DNA of 52,344 nucleotides from a virus (IMGVR_UViG_3300030106_002100:1-52344), one strand, 5' to 3'. Positions 1 through 6,618 are shown, counted from the first letter of the stretch. A program made the numbers and translations. The notes: generated by a model not told the origin, from the sequence alone.

Positions 1-206
1 ATAAACCATGGCTTGTCCAATGGCAAACCCCAAAATGTCCCTGCTTCCTTATCAAAAAACCGAGCATGTTTTTTACAACGCCAAGCGTGTCCGTCTCGCT
101 TCTGCTCCTTCTTCTTGAAATAATAGCCACGCTTCTTGCTGTACATTTTTATCTGCCCACCTTTGATAGCGTGTCGACACGCTTTCAGCTTCCCATAGTT
201 CCTCAT
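1..206 (-). CDS. Small basic Cys/His protein, C-terminus cut by window edge
   Basis: An open frame starts at an ATG at 206 and runs off the left edge, 68 codons visible. The start follows AAGGAGAAGCA, a strong ribosome binding site, and overlaps the stop of the next gene upstream as ATGA, so translation is probably coupled. The visible protein is rich in Lys and Arg and has Cys10, His12, His40, Cys44 and His47, which could bind a metal ion; that is inference. Function not recognised. If the two window ends were joined, the frame would close after only three more residues (Ile-Pro-Ala-stop). Confidence 0.7.
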   Translation of the reverse strand, partial: MRNYGKLKACRHAIKGGQIKMYSKKRGYYFKKKEQKRDGHAWRCKKHARFFDKEAGTFWGLPLDKPWF

Positions 207-451
207 TGCTTCTCCTTCCTCTCGTTATGTTCTTTGATTAAACGCCGACCCATCTCTGTCTCACGCATTGCAGGTGTACCACGAAAAGTAGGGTCGTCTA
301 AATCTTCTTTAGTAGGACTCTCATATACAACTTCTACCTTCACGTTGTCAGGTAAACCCATCTGTGAAAACTCTTGTTGAATACTCGCAGTCATTTCTGC
401 GGTCGAACAATCAAACACGTTTAACGTGTAGTAAACAAGTTTCTCTCTCAT
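203..451 (-). CDS. Hypothetical early protein, 82 aa
   Basis: The start at 451 is chosen because AAGGAGGAAGTT lies directly before it; a start at 475 would have no such site and would overlap the upstream gene. The product begins MREKLVYYTLNVFDC and is a mixed alpha/beta, charged, probably soluble protein. It overlaps its downstream neighbour by ATGA and follows the HAD phosphatase gene after 10 bases, so it belongs to the leftward early operon. No family recognised. Confidence 0.75.
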   Translation of the reverse strand: MREKLVYYTLNVFDCSTAEMTASIQQEFSQMGLPDNVKVEVVYESPTKEDLDDPTFRGTPAMRETEMGRRLIKEHNERKEKQ

Positions 452-461
452 AACTTCCTCC

Positions 462-974
462 TTAAAAATTACCATCTGCTACCTGATGACACACCAACCC
501 ATGCTTACGCCACATTTCAACAACTTTGTTGCGGTCGTCCAACACCATGAAAACTTCAAACCACGGCTTGATTTTGTTTAGGTATATTTCTTCCTTGACT
601 ATCGCATCACTTCGGTTGTCATCATCTGGTCGCATCAATAAACCTAGGCACTCCCACTTACTCCCGAACTGCTCTAGGTATTTCATCCAACTTTCGTCCA
701 ACACAGAATTTTTAACACAAAGGCAACACCACATAGCCAACCACTCCTCTGTGACTTTCCTGTACTTTTCTGGTCTACCAGACACAAAGAGCAAACCATA
801 CTCGCCATACCAACATAACTTTCTCACTACTTCTAAAGTCGGTTTAATAACTGTGTCGTCGGACTGTTTCGCATAGAAAGACTCGAAATCTTTTTTCTTT
901 CCTGCAACGTGTGGTCGCCTGTGTTCCACGTCGGCAATAGTGCCATCAATGTCACAAATAATTATTTCTTCCAT
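462..974 (-). CDS. HAD-family phosphatase, polynucleotide kinase 3'-phosphatase-like
   Basis: The N-terminus IIICDIDGTIADVEHRR has the DxDGT nucleophile motif of the haloacid dehalogenase superfamily (Asp8 and Asp10). A VSGRPEKYR segment matches HAD motif II, and VLDDRNKVVEMW near the C-terminus supplies the acidic motif IV. The spacing and the ADVEHR stretch resemble the phosphatase half of phage polynucleotide kinases and related stand-alone nucleotide phosphatases. There is no P-loop, so only the phosphatase is present. The start at 974 is preferred over 1025 because GGGAG precedes it and it avoids overlap with the 68-aa gene. Likely role is nucleic acid end healing or nucleotide metabolism; substrate unknown. 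Confidence 0.8.
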   Translation of the reverse strand: MEEIIICDIDGTIADVEHRRPHVAGKKKDFESFYAKQSDDTVIKPTLEVVRKLCWYGEYGLLFVSGRPEKYRKVTEEWLAMWCCLCVKNSVLDESWMKYLEQFGSKWECLGLLMRPDDDNRSDAIVKEEIYLNKIKPWFEVFMVLDDRNKVVEMWRKHGLVCHQVADGNF

Positions 975-975
975 G

Positions 976-1182
976 TCAAACTCCCTCGTTCCATGCTTGG
1001 TTCCACTTGTATTGACATATAGCATTACCTAGTTTTTTAAGGTCGGGGACGAGAGGAAAACTTAATTCTCTCGTCTTACCATTTACGATAATAATGCAGT
1101 CAAAGTGACCATACATATTCATATGTTTATCTAAAAGCTTTTTGGCTTTGGCTTGGTATTCTCTGAAATGTCGTCTTTTCAT
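976..1182 (-). CDS. Hypothetical early protein, 68 aa
   Basis: The chosen start at 1182 overlaps the stop of the upstream gene as ATGA; an alternative start lies at 1194. The product (MKRRHFREYQAKAKKLLDK...) has a basic N-terminal helix followed by a hydrophobic strand and is rich in Trp at its end. It sits between the HAD phosphatase gene and a 191-aa acidic protein gene in the leftward operon. Function not recognised. Confidence 0.65.
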   Translation of the reverse strand: MKRRHFREYQAKAKKLLDKHMNMYGHFDCIIIVNGKTRELSFPLVPDLKKLGNAICQYKWNQAWNEGV

Positions 1183-1754
1183 GACTTGTCCCAATCTCTA
1201 AATGGTTGCTTGTCCAAATCTATGCCCCCGACTCCATATTTCCAAGATGTCCAACAGTTGTCGGCAAAGTTGTGACATTGTTTTTTAGATGGACCTTCAC
1301 TACCCCAATCATCGGGTTCGCCCCAACCACTATGGGTTCTGTAAAATTCTCTGTCTTGTTGGGTTTGTGAGCCAACCCCATACTTTTCTGCTTCTCCTTC
1401 CCACTCCAAGAAACTCTCGATCATTCCCTCAGCGTCATTCATAGCTTGTTCGATAGTTTCAAACTTTGGTAAGCGTCTGTCCTTTTCAGGGTACCAATCT
1501 GGATATAATTCAACAGGTTCATACCCGCTTGAAAAATATCTTTGGATACCAAATTCATCATAGACTTCGTAGCCATATTTACCTTCGATATGGTCGTAAC
1601 CATTAATGTCTCCTGCCTTAAACTTTTTTAGAGTACCGTCTGAGTCTGTAAATTCATCGTCCTCTCTAAACCTAACCGCTATAAGCCCAGTCACTACTCG
1701 CACTTCGTGGTCGTAGATTTTTTGCATTGTTACGATTTTTTGCTTCTTAGTCAT
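1179..1754 (-). CDS. Hypothetical acidic early protein, 191 aa
   Basis: The start at 1754 follows AAGGAGATGTGAA, a strong ribosome binding site. The protein is acidic and rich in aromatic residues (Tyr, Trp), with stretches such as GYEPVELYPDWYPEKD and HSGWGEPDDWGSEG. It shows no membrane segment and no recognisable catalytic motif. Acidic small early proteins are sometimes DNA mimics or host-protein inhibitors; nothing in the sequence proves this here. Confidence 0.75.
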   Translation of the reverse strand: MTKKQKIVTMQKIYDHEVRVVTGLIAVRFREDDEFTDSDGTLKKFKAGDINGYDHIEGKYGYEVYDEFGIQRYFSSGYEPVELYPDWYPEKDRRLPKFETIEQAMNDAEGMIESFLEWEGEAEKYGVGSQTQQDREFYRTHSGWGEPDDWGSEGPSKKQCHNFADNCWTSWKYGVGGIDLDKQPFRDWDKS

Positions 1755-1779
1755 TTCACATCTCCTTAGTTAAAATAAT

Positions 1780-1938
1780 TTACTTCTCTCGGTTTTTTAA
1801 GACATCTTGCGTACTCTGCAATTTGTCTTGGTTTTTAACAACTTCCTCGACTCTATTTAATAGAGCCTCACTTGCCTTTGCGATAGCAATGCTCTCGGCA
1901 TAGACTTCTTCCAAAACTTCCTCAAATGACTTCTTCAT
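1780..1938 (-). CDS. Small helical protein, 52 aa
   Basis: A frame of 53 codons starting at 1938 with AAGGAG six bases upstream and an ATGA overlap with the stop of the preceding gene. The product (MKKSFEEVLEEVYAESIAI...) is highly charged, predicted almost wholly alpha-helical with heptad-like spacing, and could form a short coiled coil. The strong ribosome binding site and coupling support it as a real gene. Function unknown. Confidence 0.7.
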   Translation of the reverse strand: MKKSFEEVLEEVYAESIAIAKASEALLNRVEEVVKNQDKLQSTQDVLKNREK

Positions 1939-2255
1939 CTACATCTCCTTATATACTCATCAATAAATTCTTCAGAAGTAGTATCTTCGTCGGTTAACTC
2001 TCTACCCAACCTTGCTTCCCACTCAGCAATTAACGCATAGCCAATGCCTAACTCTTTCTCTATCTTGGCTTCTTCTGCTAATCTTAATTCTTCTTCGGTA
2101 AACCTCTTGATGCCCTGTATCAGTTCTTGTGCACCATCAACTAACCTAACCTTGCCGTCCTTCACATTGGCTTGTAATTTATCAAACCTAGCTTGCTCAG
2201 CTTCGGCACCTTCCCAAACTACTTCTTCTGCTTCAAAAGTTCTCCACTTACTCAT
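1935..2255 (-). CDS. Hypothetical acidic helical protein, 106 aa
   Basis: The start at 2255 (MSKWRTFEAEE) is preferred over the ATG at 2261 because GAGGAG sits six bases before it and would abut the other. The protein is Glu-rich and predicted helical throughout, with no membrane segment. It is coupled to both neighbours in the leftward early operon. No family recognised. Confidence 0.7.
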   Translation of the reverse strand: MSKWRTFEAEEVVWEGAEAEQARFDKLQANVKDGKVRLVDGAQELIQGIKRFTEEELRLAEEAKIEKELGIGYALIAEWEARLGRELTDEDTTSEEFIDEYIRRCR

Positions 2256-2257
2256 TT

Positions 2258-2557
2258 TCATCTCCTCATGGTTGCTTGATCTTTTGCTTCTGCGTCGGTA
2301 AAGACTGGCACAGCGTTGCTCTTGTGCAGAGTGCCAATGCCTTTGACGTTGTTGCCTGTGTAATACATAGTGTCTTTTTTGAGTGCCACTCCGTTGTCGG
2401 TACCGAGTGATGCAGGTCTCGGTGTTTCACGTGGCGGACATACCGTTGTGAATGGTAGGGTTTGATTTGCGACATGTTGCAAATTCTGCAACTTGTCTCG
2501 TCGTTTGCGTTGCTTGTTTTTCTGCAACATCTTGTAAGTTTGCTTTGACCACTTCAT
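2258..2557 (-). CDS. Conserved-looking small phage protein, 99 aa, first gene of leftward operon
   Basis: The start at 2557 (MKWSKQTYKM) has GAGG upstream; 2572 is an alternative. The N-terminal third is strongly basic (NKQRKRRDK), and the C-terminal part reads GVALKKDTMYYTG...GIGTLHKSNAVPVF, a pattern I associate with short conserved proteins in marine T4-like and T7-like phages, function unknown. This is the gene nearest the control region, so it should be the first expressed from a leftward promoter. A 27-bp near-palindrome repeated twice more in the control region lies inside this coding sequence at 2471-2497. Confidence 0.7.
   Translation of the reverse strand: MKWSKQTYKMLQKNKQRKRRDKLQNLQHVANQTLPFTTVCPPRETPRPASLGTDNGVALKKDTMYYTGNNVKGIGTLHKSNAVPVFTDAEAKDQATMRR
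2471..2497. promoter_or_regulatory. 27-bp near-palindrome, copy 1 (inside coding sequence)
   Basis: The site starts GACATGTTGCAAA and ends CTGCAACTTGTC. Its two halves are near reverse complements around a central TTGCAA/TTGCAA dyad. It lies inside the first leftward gene and matches two further copies in the control region in length and ends. Confidence 0.6.
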
Positions 2558-2614
2558 ACACGTTTCCCTCATAGATTGTTGTTGTAATATAGGCGCAATG
2601 CCCCCATTCTTTTT

Positions 2615-2643
2615 ATGGTATCATATTCTCAAGAATAAATCAA
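2615..2643 (-). promoter_or_regulatory. Candidate leftward sigma70-type promoter with internal palindrome
   Basis: On the minus strand a TTGATT box (2638-2643) is followed after 17 bases by TACCAT (2615-2620) preceded by TGA, giving an extended -10 pattern. A 12-bp palindrome, ATTCT-CA-AGAAT (2625-2636), fills the spacer and could be an operator. The -10 box is weak, so the call rests on spacing, the TG element and position upstream of the first leftward gene. Confidence 0.4.
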
Positions 2644-2656
2644 GTGTATTTAGCTA

Positions 2657-2695
2657 AAATGTGTCTTTAATTTCCATAAATGTGTCTTTAATTTC
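2657..2695. repeat. Two direct repeats, 21-bp period
   Basis: The 18-base word AAATGTGTCTTTAATTTC occurs at 2657-2674 and 2678-2695. The 21-base period places both copies on the same helix face, directly upstream of the candidate leftward promoter, as expected for a regulator binding site. Confidence 0.75.
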
Positions 2696-2697
2696 GC

Positions 2698-3018
2698 TAA
2701 GTATTTGATTTATAAGTAATGTTATAATGTTATGTTTTTTAGTGTAATGTTATGTATATTGTTATGATGTAAGTCGTTGATTTATAAGTAATGTTATAAT
2801 GTTATGTAAATAAAGTTATAAAGGGGGTTTTTAAAAAACAGGTAAAAGACCCTCCCTCTGTCTCTCCGAAATAAAATTCCCGTTTATTCCAAAATTTACA
2901 TAACATTACAGATTTACATAACATTACTTTAAAATCAATGACTTACGAGGGTAAAAACGATAACATTACACATAACATTACAGCGTTTACATAACATTAC
3001 TTAAAAATCAAATACTTA
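2698..3018. repeat. Nested inverted-repeat array with common centre, candidate replication origin
   Basis: Arm A (2698-2725) matches the reverse complement of A' (2991-3018) at 27 of 28 positions. Arm B (2770-2797) matches B' (2918-2945) at 25 of 28. Both pairs have the same midpoint, about 2858. All four arms share TAAGT...TTGATTT...AAGTAATGTTAT. The word GTAATGTTAT occurs three times in this orientation on the left (2716, 2744, 2788), and its reverse complement five times on the right (2900, 2918, 2960, 2972, 2991). The centre holds a C-rich stretch in AT-rich DNA. Iteron-like words arranged around an AT-rich region suggest an origin or a multi-site operator; the binding protein is unknown. 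Confidence 0.75.
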
Positions 3019-3019
3019 C

Positions 3020-3046
3020 GACACATTGCAAACTTTGCAACTTGTC
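3020..3046. promoter_or_regulatory. 27-bp near-palindrome, copy 2
   Basis: The site starts GACACATTGCAAA, ends TTTGCAACTTGTC and is the most symmetric copy. It directly abuts the outer inverted-repeat arm A', which suggests a regulator acting at the array edge. Confidence 0.65.
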
Positions 3047-3054
3047 CTTCTTCG

Positions 3055-3143
3055 CTATCACGTAGCTTTTAAATACATAACTGGTCAGGAGACTATCACG
3101 TGGCTTTAAATACAAAACTACCACGTGGCTATAAATACAAGAA
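3055..3143 (+). repeat. Three CACGTGG-type direct repeats
   Basis: Three related units start at 3055, 3093 and 3118. Each reads CTAYCACGTRGCT followed by an AT stretch with AAATACA. Units two and three contain the palindrome CACGTG. The spacings of 38 and 25 bases are uneven. They may be repeated activator or polymerase recognition sites for the rightward genes; this is inference. Confidence 0.65.
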
Positions 3144-3200
3144 AAAAATCGATCGACAGGTTACTCAAAGGTAACTTACCCAGAGGTAACCTAAAAATAT

Positions 3201-3227
3201 GACACATTGCACAATTTTCAACTTGTC
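3201..3227. promoter_or_regulatory. 27-bp near-palindrome, copy 3
   Basis: The site starts GACACATTGCAC and ends TTTTCAACTTGTC, with the same outer ends as the other copies and a degenerate centre. It lies about 50 bases upstream of the TATAAT at 3276 and could control rightward transcription. Confidence 0.55.
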
Positions 3228-3373
3228 TCAATCTGTGGCGGATATGCAACAAAGCAAAAAAATATTTTAAAAAATTATAATATTCTCTGGAACTATTTAG
3301 CGTTTTCGTGTATCTTATATGTAATGGCTCACAAAAAATTCGATTAACGGGCCAGATATAAGGAAACTTGAAT

Positions 3374-4012
3374 ATGTCAAAAGAAGCAAAAAAACCAGTA
3401 GTAAACCCTCCGCAGATTATTAGTGATGCGGAACTCAAAGCGACCCAGATTGGGGCCAAAGGTTGGAGTAAAGGACAGCAAGACCAAGAGGAGGCCGTCG
3501 CAAGTGTTGGGGATGTATTAAACGCGAAGACAACCTTGCAACAATATAACGAGATGCAATCTCAATGGTCATTGACTTATGTTGAGGAGAACCCAGAGGC
3601 ATCTAAGGAGAAGGTAAGCCAACAGCGGTCAAGGTTTTTCAGGGAGGCTTTGAAGTATGCTGGAATCAAGAAACCAACAGCCCAAAACGACGTAGCCGAG
3701 AACCGAGCCGAGAACCGCACGCAACGTGCGGAAAGGGTTGAGAAGTACGAGAAACTCGGAACGGCTGAACTAGAGAAGAGACTGCAAGGGGCAAAGAATG
3801 CCATTGGGAACGCAACAACTAAAAAAGCGGGAACATTGGCGGCTGCTCAAATGAATGAGATCCTAGAGGCGCAGGACAACCTGAAAAAGAAGGCCGAGGC
3901 CAAGCACGAAGAGGCCAAGAAGGCGTTATTATCCAAGGTTCGAGATCTCATAAAAGAGGCCAACTTTGCCACGCTCCAGAAGGTTGAAAAGGTACTACTA
4001 GGGAGAATCTAA
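3374..4012 (+). CDS. Highly charged helical protein, 212 aa, single-gene unit
   Basis: The start at 3374 (MSKEAKKPVVNPPQ) follows AAGGA; a TTG six bases upstream is less likely. The protein is rich in Ala, Lys, Glu and Arg and predicted helical from about residue 40 on, with a coiled-coil-like segment near residues 140-190 (DNLKKKAEAKHEEAKKALL). Its codon use is visibly GC-richer than that of the genes around it. It lies alone between the control region and a strong terminator, so it can be expressed independently of the late operon. That position fits an early regulatory or DNA-binding protein, but no known family is recognised. Confidence 0.75.
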   Translation: MSKEAKKPVVNPPQIISDAELKATQIGAKGWSKGQQDQEEAVASVGDVLNAKTTLQQYNEMQSQWSLTYVEENPEASKEKVSQQRSRFFREALKYAGIKKPTAQNDVAENRAENRTQRAERVEKYEKLGTAELEKRLQGAKNAIGNATTKKAGTLAAAQMNEILEAQDNLKKKAEAKHEEAKKALLSKVRDLIKEANFATLQKVEKVLLGRI

Positions 4013-4029
4013 GAACTGGTCAGGTTTGC

Positions 4030-4063
4030 GGGGTTGGGCTTGTAGCTCAGCCCCATTTTTTTT
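4030..4063 (+). terminator. Strong intrinsic terminator after the 3374-4012 gene
   Basis: An 11-bp stem (4030-4040 with 4044-4054, two G-T pairs) with a three-base loop is followed by eight T at 4056-4063. It ends the single-gene transcript starting in the control region. The hairpin contains GGGCTTGTAGCTCAG, which resembles the first 15 bases of many bacterial tRNA-Ile genes. Confidence 0.85.
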
Positions 4064-4076
4064 GCAAAAAATCTGT

Positions 4077-4188
4077 AAAATCGCTCGCTGTCGCTCGCCT
4101 AATAAGAAAAGTCAAAGTCAAAAGCATAATAGTTTGCTTCGCAAACCATAGGGTAAAAACTAAAAATCGCTCGCTGTCGCTCGCCTAA
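4077..4188. repeat. Pair of identical 26-bp direct repeats
   Basis: Identical 26-base copies lie at 4077-4102 and 4163-4188, 86 bases apart, each containing TCGCTCGCTGTCGCTCGCC. The GC-rich repeat is unlike the surrounding DNA. A short perfect hairpin (4132-4146) lies between the copies. Confidence 0.8.
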
Positions 4189-4317
4189 AAAGAAGTCGCT
4201 ACGCAAGTCGGTCCCCACCCAGGGGGTCCCCCCCAACTCGCTACGCTCCTAACACCTATACTTACATACTATTTTACACGTTAGAATATTTTCTCCAACT
4301 TCGACCCCCCACCCCCA

Positions 4318-4346
4318 TTGCGTTTTTCTAGAGAACGTGGTATACA
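4318..4346 (+). promoter_or_regulatory. Sigma70-type promoter for the late structural operon
   Basis: TTGCGT at 4318-4323 and TATACA at 4341-4346 are separated by 17 bases, with TGG directly before the -10 box (extended -10). It lies about 45 bases before the first late gene. It implies use of the host RNA polymerase for structural genes, consistent with no phage RNA polymerase in the window. Confidence 0.65.
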
Positions 4347-4390
4347 CTGAATATGCAAAACACCCCCCATGCTTTTTGGGTCCTATACCG

Positions 4391-4561
4391 ATGGAAAATA
4401 TAGCGCAAAAAGCTGCTAGAAGCGTGTATGAAATGTCGGTGAAGGAATTTTCAAAAAGGCTAGACGAGTTAGGGTATACTTTTGTGTTGAAGGATTTGGT
4501 AAAGAAAGTGGTAGTAGACGAACTACACAAAGCAAACGATGACGATAAAAATAAAAGTTGA
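4391..4561 (+). CDS. Hypothetical protein, 56 aa, first gene of late operon
   Basis: The ATG at 4391 lies downstream of the predicted transcription start, which rules out the GTG at 4337. No good ribosome binding site is seen. The product (MENIAQKAARSVYEMSVKEF...) is helical and charged and overlaps the terminase small subunit gene by 23 bases. Function unknown. Confidence 0.5.
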   Translation: MENIAQKAARSVYEMSVKEFSKRLDELGYTFVLKDLVKKVVVDELHKANDDDKNKS

Positions 4562-5159
4562 CAACGAACACCCAATACCTGAACGCATGAATATGGAAAA
4601 AGCGCCGACTCCAATGGAAGAGTTAGAGGTCGCAGAGAATACGGCACAGCTTATGAAAGAGCACGCCGAGCCAATAGACATCACAAAAGAAGATAAGAAA
4701 GAAGCGGAGAAGTTATTCAAGAACTTTCAAAAGGGTGTTACCCCAGGGTCGCTTACGCAACCAGCCGTCATATTAGCCCTTTCGGGCTACGTCAAGCAAT
4801 ACTCGAACTCTATAGTATCTGATGCTGCGGAGACTAGGAACCTTATACATAATAGGCTGCTTGAGATATCAAGCTGTGGAGATCCGAAGCACGAGCTAAA
4901 GGCATTAGAGTTACTGGGTAAGATGTCAGATGTAGGAGCGTTTACAGAAAAGTCAGAGATTACAGTAGCGCACAAGTCTGCGGATGTCCTGCAGGGGTTG
5001 ATAAAAGAGAAGATAAGTAGGTTAATAGAACTAGAAGTTCAAGATGTAGAGGATATAACCGATTCACTTGATGAGGAGCTAGATGCAATCAACAACGGAG
5101 ATGAGGCCGACGACGAGGGAACTCCAGGATCTGTTGAAGAAACTACCGAATCTACCTGA
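4539..5159 (+). CDS. Putative terminase small subunit, 206 aa
   Basis: This gene directly precedes and overlaps the large terminase gene by 77 bases, the usual place for the small subunit that recognises packaging-initiation DNA. The core (about residues 55-165) is helical, with SLTQPAVILALSGYV and ELKALELLGKMSDVGAF segments like those of small terminases in marine phages. The C-terminus is very acidic. I do not see a clear helix-turn-helix in the first 50 residues, so the call rests on context and general resemblance. Confidence 0.6.
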   Translation: MTIKIKVDNEHPIPERMNMEKAPTPMEELEVAENTAQLMKEHAEPIDITKEDKKEAEKLFKNFQKGVTPGSLTQPAVILALSGYVKQYSNSIVSDAAETRNLIHNRLLEISSCGDPKHELKALELLGKMSDVGAFTEKSEITVAHKSADVLQGLIKEKISRLIELEVQDVEDITDSLDEELDAINNGDEADDEGTPGSVEETTEST

Positions 5160-6618
5160 GCCGCAGTTACAGGATTTATATAAGACACTTATTGAACACG
5201 AGCACGCTGTTCAGAAAGAGGGGGCGGAGACTGACTTCTTAGAGTTTGTGAGAAGGGTATGGCCGAACTTTATATATGGTCCGCACCACAGGAGAATGGC
5301 TAGAGCTTTTGAGAAGGTCGCCAACGGAGAAATAAAACGCTTGATTGTAAACATGCCTCCACGACATACTAAAAGTGAGTTTGCTAGTTATTTATTACCA
5401 GCATGGTTTTTAGGAAGGTTCCCTGATAAAAAAGTAATCCAAACCTCGCATACAGCAGAACTTGCGGTTGGTTTTGGTAGAAAGGTGCGAAATCTTGTTG
5501 ATTCTGAACTCTATAAAGAAGTATTTTCAGACGTTGGACTTCAAGCTGACTCAAAGGCGGCTGGGCGTTGGGCTACCAACAAGGGAGGAGACTACTTTGC
5601 TATCGGTGTTGGAGGTGCTGTTACGGGTAAAGGTGCAGACGTGCTCATTATTGACGACCCTCATTCGGAACAAGAAGCGACATTAGCCGAAACAAGCCCA
5701 GAAATTTACGATAAAACCTACGAATGGTACACATCTGGACCAAGACAGCGTTTGCAACCGGGTGGAGCTATAGTAGTTGTGATGACAAGGTGGTCAAAAC
5801 GTGACTTAACAGGGCAAATACTTAAAAATTCTGTACAAAGATCGGGAGAAGACTGGGAATTGATAGAGTTTCCCGCTATTTTGCCTAGTGGCAACCCGCT
5901 TTGGCCCCAGTTTTGGCCTGTAGAAGAGCTAGAAGTCCTAAAAAACGAGTTACCCAACTCAAAATGGATGGCTCAGTACCAACAAAACCCCACATCAGAG
6001 GTATCTGCCATAGTAAAACGGGAATGGTGGCAAATTTGGGAGGAAGAAAACCCACCTGCTTGTGATTTTGTACTAATGTCGTGGGATACAGCGTTTGAAA
6101 AGACACAAAGAGCCGACTATTCTGCGTGTACTACTTGGGGTGTGTTTTATAAAGACGGACCTGACGGTATACCACAGGCAAATATTATTTTACTTAACGC
6201 ATTTAGAGATAGGTTAGAATTCCCAGAATTAAAAAGAGAAGCAATTAGTCAATATAGGTCTTGGGAACCCGATTCTGTTATTATAGAGAAAAAAGCATCA
6301 GGCGCTCCGTTGATATATGAGATGAGAGCGATGGGTATTCCTGTGCAAGAATTTACTCCTAGCCGTGGTAATGATAAAATTTCTAGATTAAATTCTGTTT
6401 CCGATTTGTTTGCATCAGGATTGGTATGGGTGCCCAATTTACGTTGGGCAGAAGAGGTTGTAGAGGAAGTTGCAAGCTTTCCTGCAGGAGAACACGACGA
6501 TTATGTGGATAGTACATCACTAGCGTTAATGAGATTTAGAAAGGGTGGGTACGTAAGAACTCCTCTAGATGAGGAAGACACACAAAATTACCGAGGGCGA
6601 AGAGAGCCTTACTATTAA
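5083..6618 (+). CDS. terL: Terminase large subunit (ATPase-nuclease packaging motor)
   Basis: The motor domain has a variant Walker A, MPPRHTKS (residues 91-98), Walker B VLIIDDP (187-193) and the coupling motif MTRWS (234-238). The RNase H-like nuclease domain supplies acidic residues in SWDTAF (Asp335), IIEKKASG (Glu402) and GEHDDYVD (Asp472/473). At 511 residues it has full family length. The start at 5083 is preceded by GAGGAG at a short spacing; 5101 is an alternative. It cuts concatemeric DNA and pumps it through the portal encoded next. Confidence 0.95.
   Translation: MQSTTEMRPTTRELQDLLKKLPNLPEPQLQDLYKTLIEHEHAVQKEGAETDFLEFVRRVWPNFIYGPHHRRMARAFEKVANGEIKRLIVNMPPRHTKSEFASYLLPAWFLGRFPDKKVIQTSHTAELAVGFGRKVRNLVDSELYKEVFSDVGLQADSKAAGRWATNKGGDYFAIGVGGAVTGKGADVLIIDDPHSEQEATLAETSPEIYDKTYEWYTSGPRQRLQPGGAIVVVMTRWSKRDLTGQILKNSVQRSGEDWELIEFPAILPSGNPLWPQFWPVEELEVLKNELPNSKWMAQYQQNPTSEVSAIVKREWWQIWEEENPPACDFVLMSWDTAFEKTQRADYSACTTWGVFYKDGPDGIPQANIILLNAFRDRLEFPELKREAISQYRSWEPDSVIIEKKASGAPLIYEMRAMGIPVQEFTPSRGNDKISRLNSVSDLFASGLVWVPNLRWAEEVVEEVASFPAGEHDDYVDSTSLALMRFRKGGYVRTPLDEEDTQNYRGRREPYY

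Larger units (their letters stand above)
2558..3373. other. Gene-free control region, candidate origin and divergent promoters
   Basis: About 815 bases without a credible gene separate the leftward early operon from the rightward genes. The region is very AT-rich and dense in ordered repeats, listed separately: a leftward promoter candidate, 21-bp direct repeats, two nested inverted-repeat pairs with a common centre, three 27-bp near-palindromes (one just inside the first gene) and three CACGTGG-type repeats. It also holds a short dyad AGGTTAC/GTAACCT at 3158-3192. On the rightward side TATAAT occurs at 3276-3281, but I find no good -35 element. Divergent genes plus symmetric repeats fit a replication origin and regulatory hub; this is inference. 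Confidence 0.7.
4064..4390. other. Non-coding, repeat-rich stretch before the late operon
   Basis: About 330 bases without a convincing gene. It holds a 26-bp direct repeat, a perfect short hairpin GTTTGC-TTC-GCAAAC at 4132-4146, a GC-rich partial dyad GGTCCCC/GGGGGTCC at about 4210-4229, and small CGCTACGC-type palindromic words. It ends with the promoter at 4318-4346. Open frames crossing it on either strand lack ribosome binding sites. Confidence 0.6.

Noticed and set aside
66-380. Rightward frame of 104 aa at the left edge
   Set aside because: It lies opposite two coupled leftward genes with strong ribosome binding sites and encodes a Leu/Ser-rich product typical of antisense reading.
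2698-3018. CRISPR array
   Set aside because: Repeats are inverted around one centre and irregularly spaced; there are no equal-length spacers and no cas genes.
4030-4063. A tRNA gene suggested by GGGCTTGTAGCTCAG
   Set aside because: No anticodon arm, T arm or acceptor 3' half follows; the sequence folds as a terminator instead.
4249-4647. Long leftward open frame over the late promoter region
   Set aside because: No ribosome binding site, Ser/Phe-rich low-complexity product, and it lies opposite a promoter and the terminase small subunit gene.
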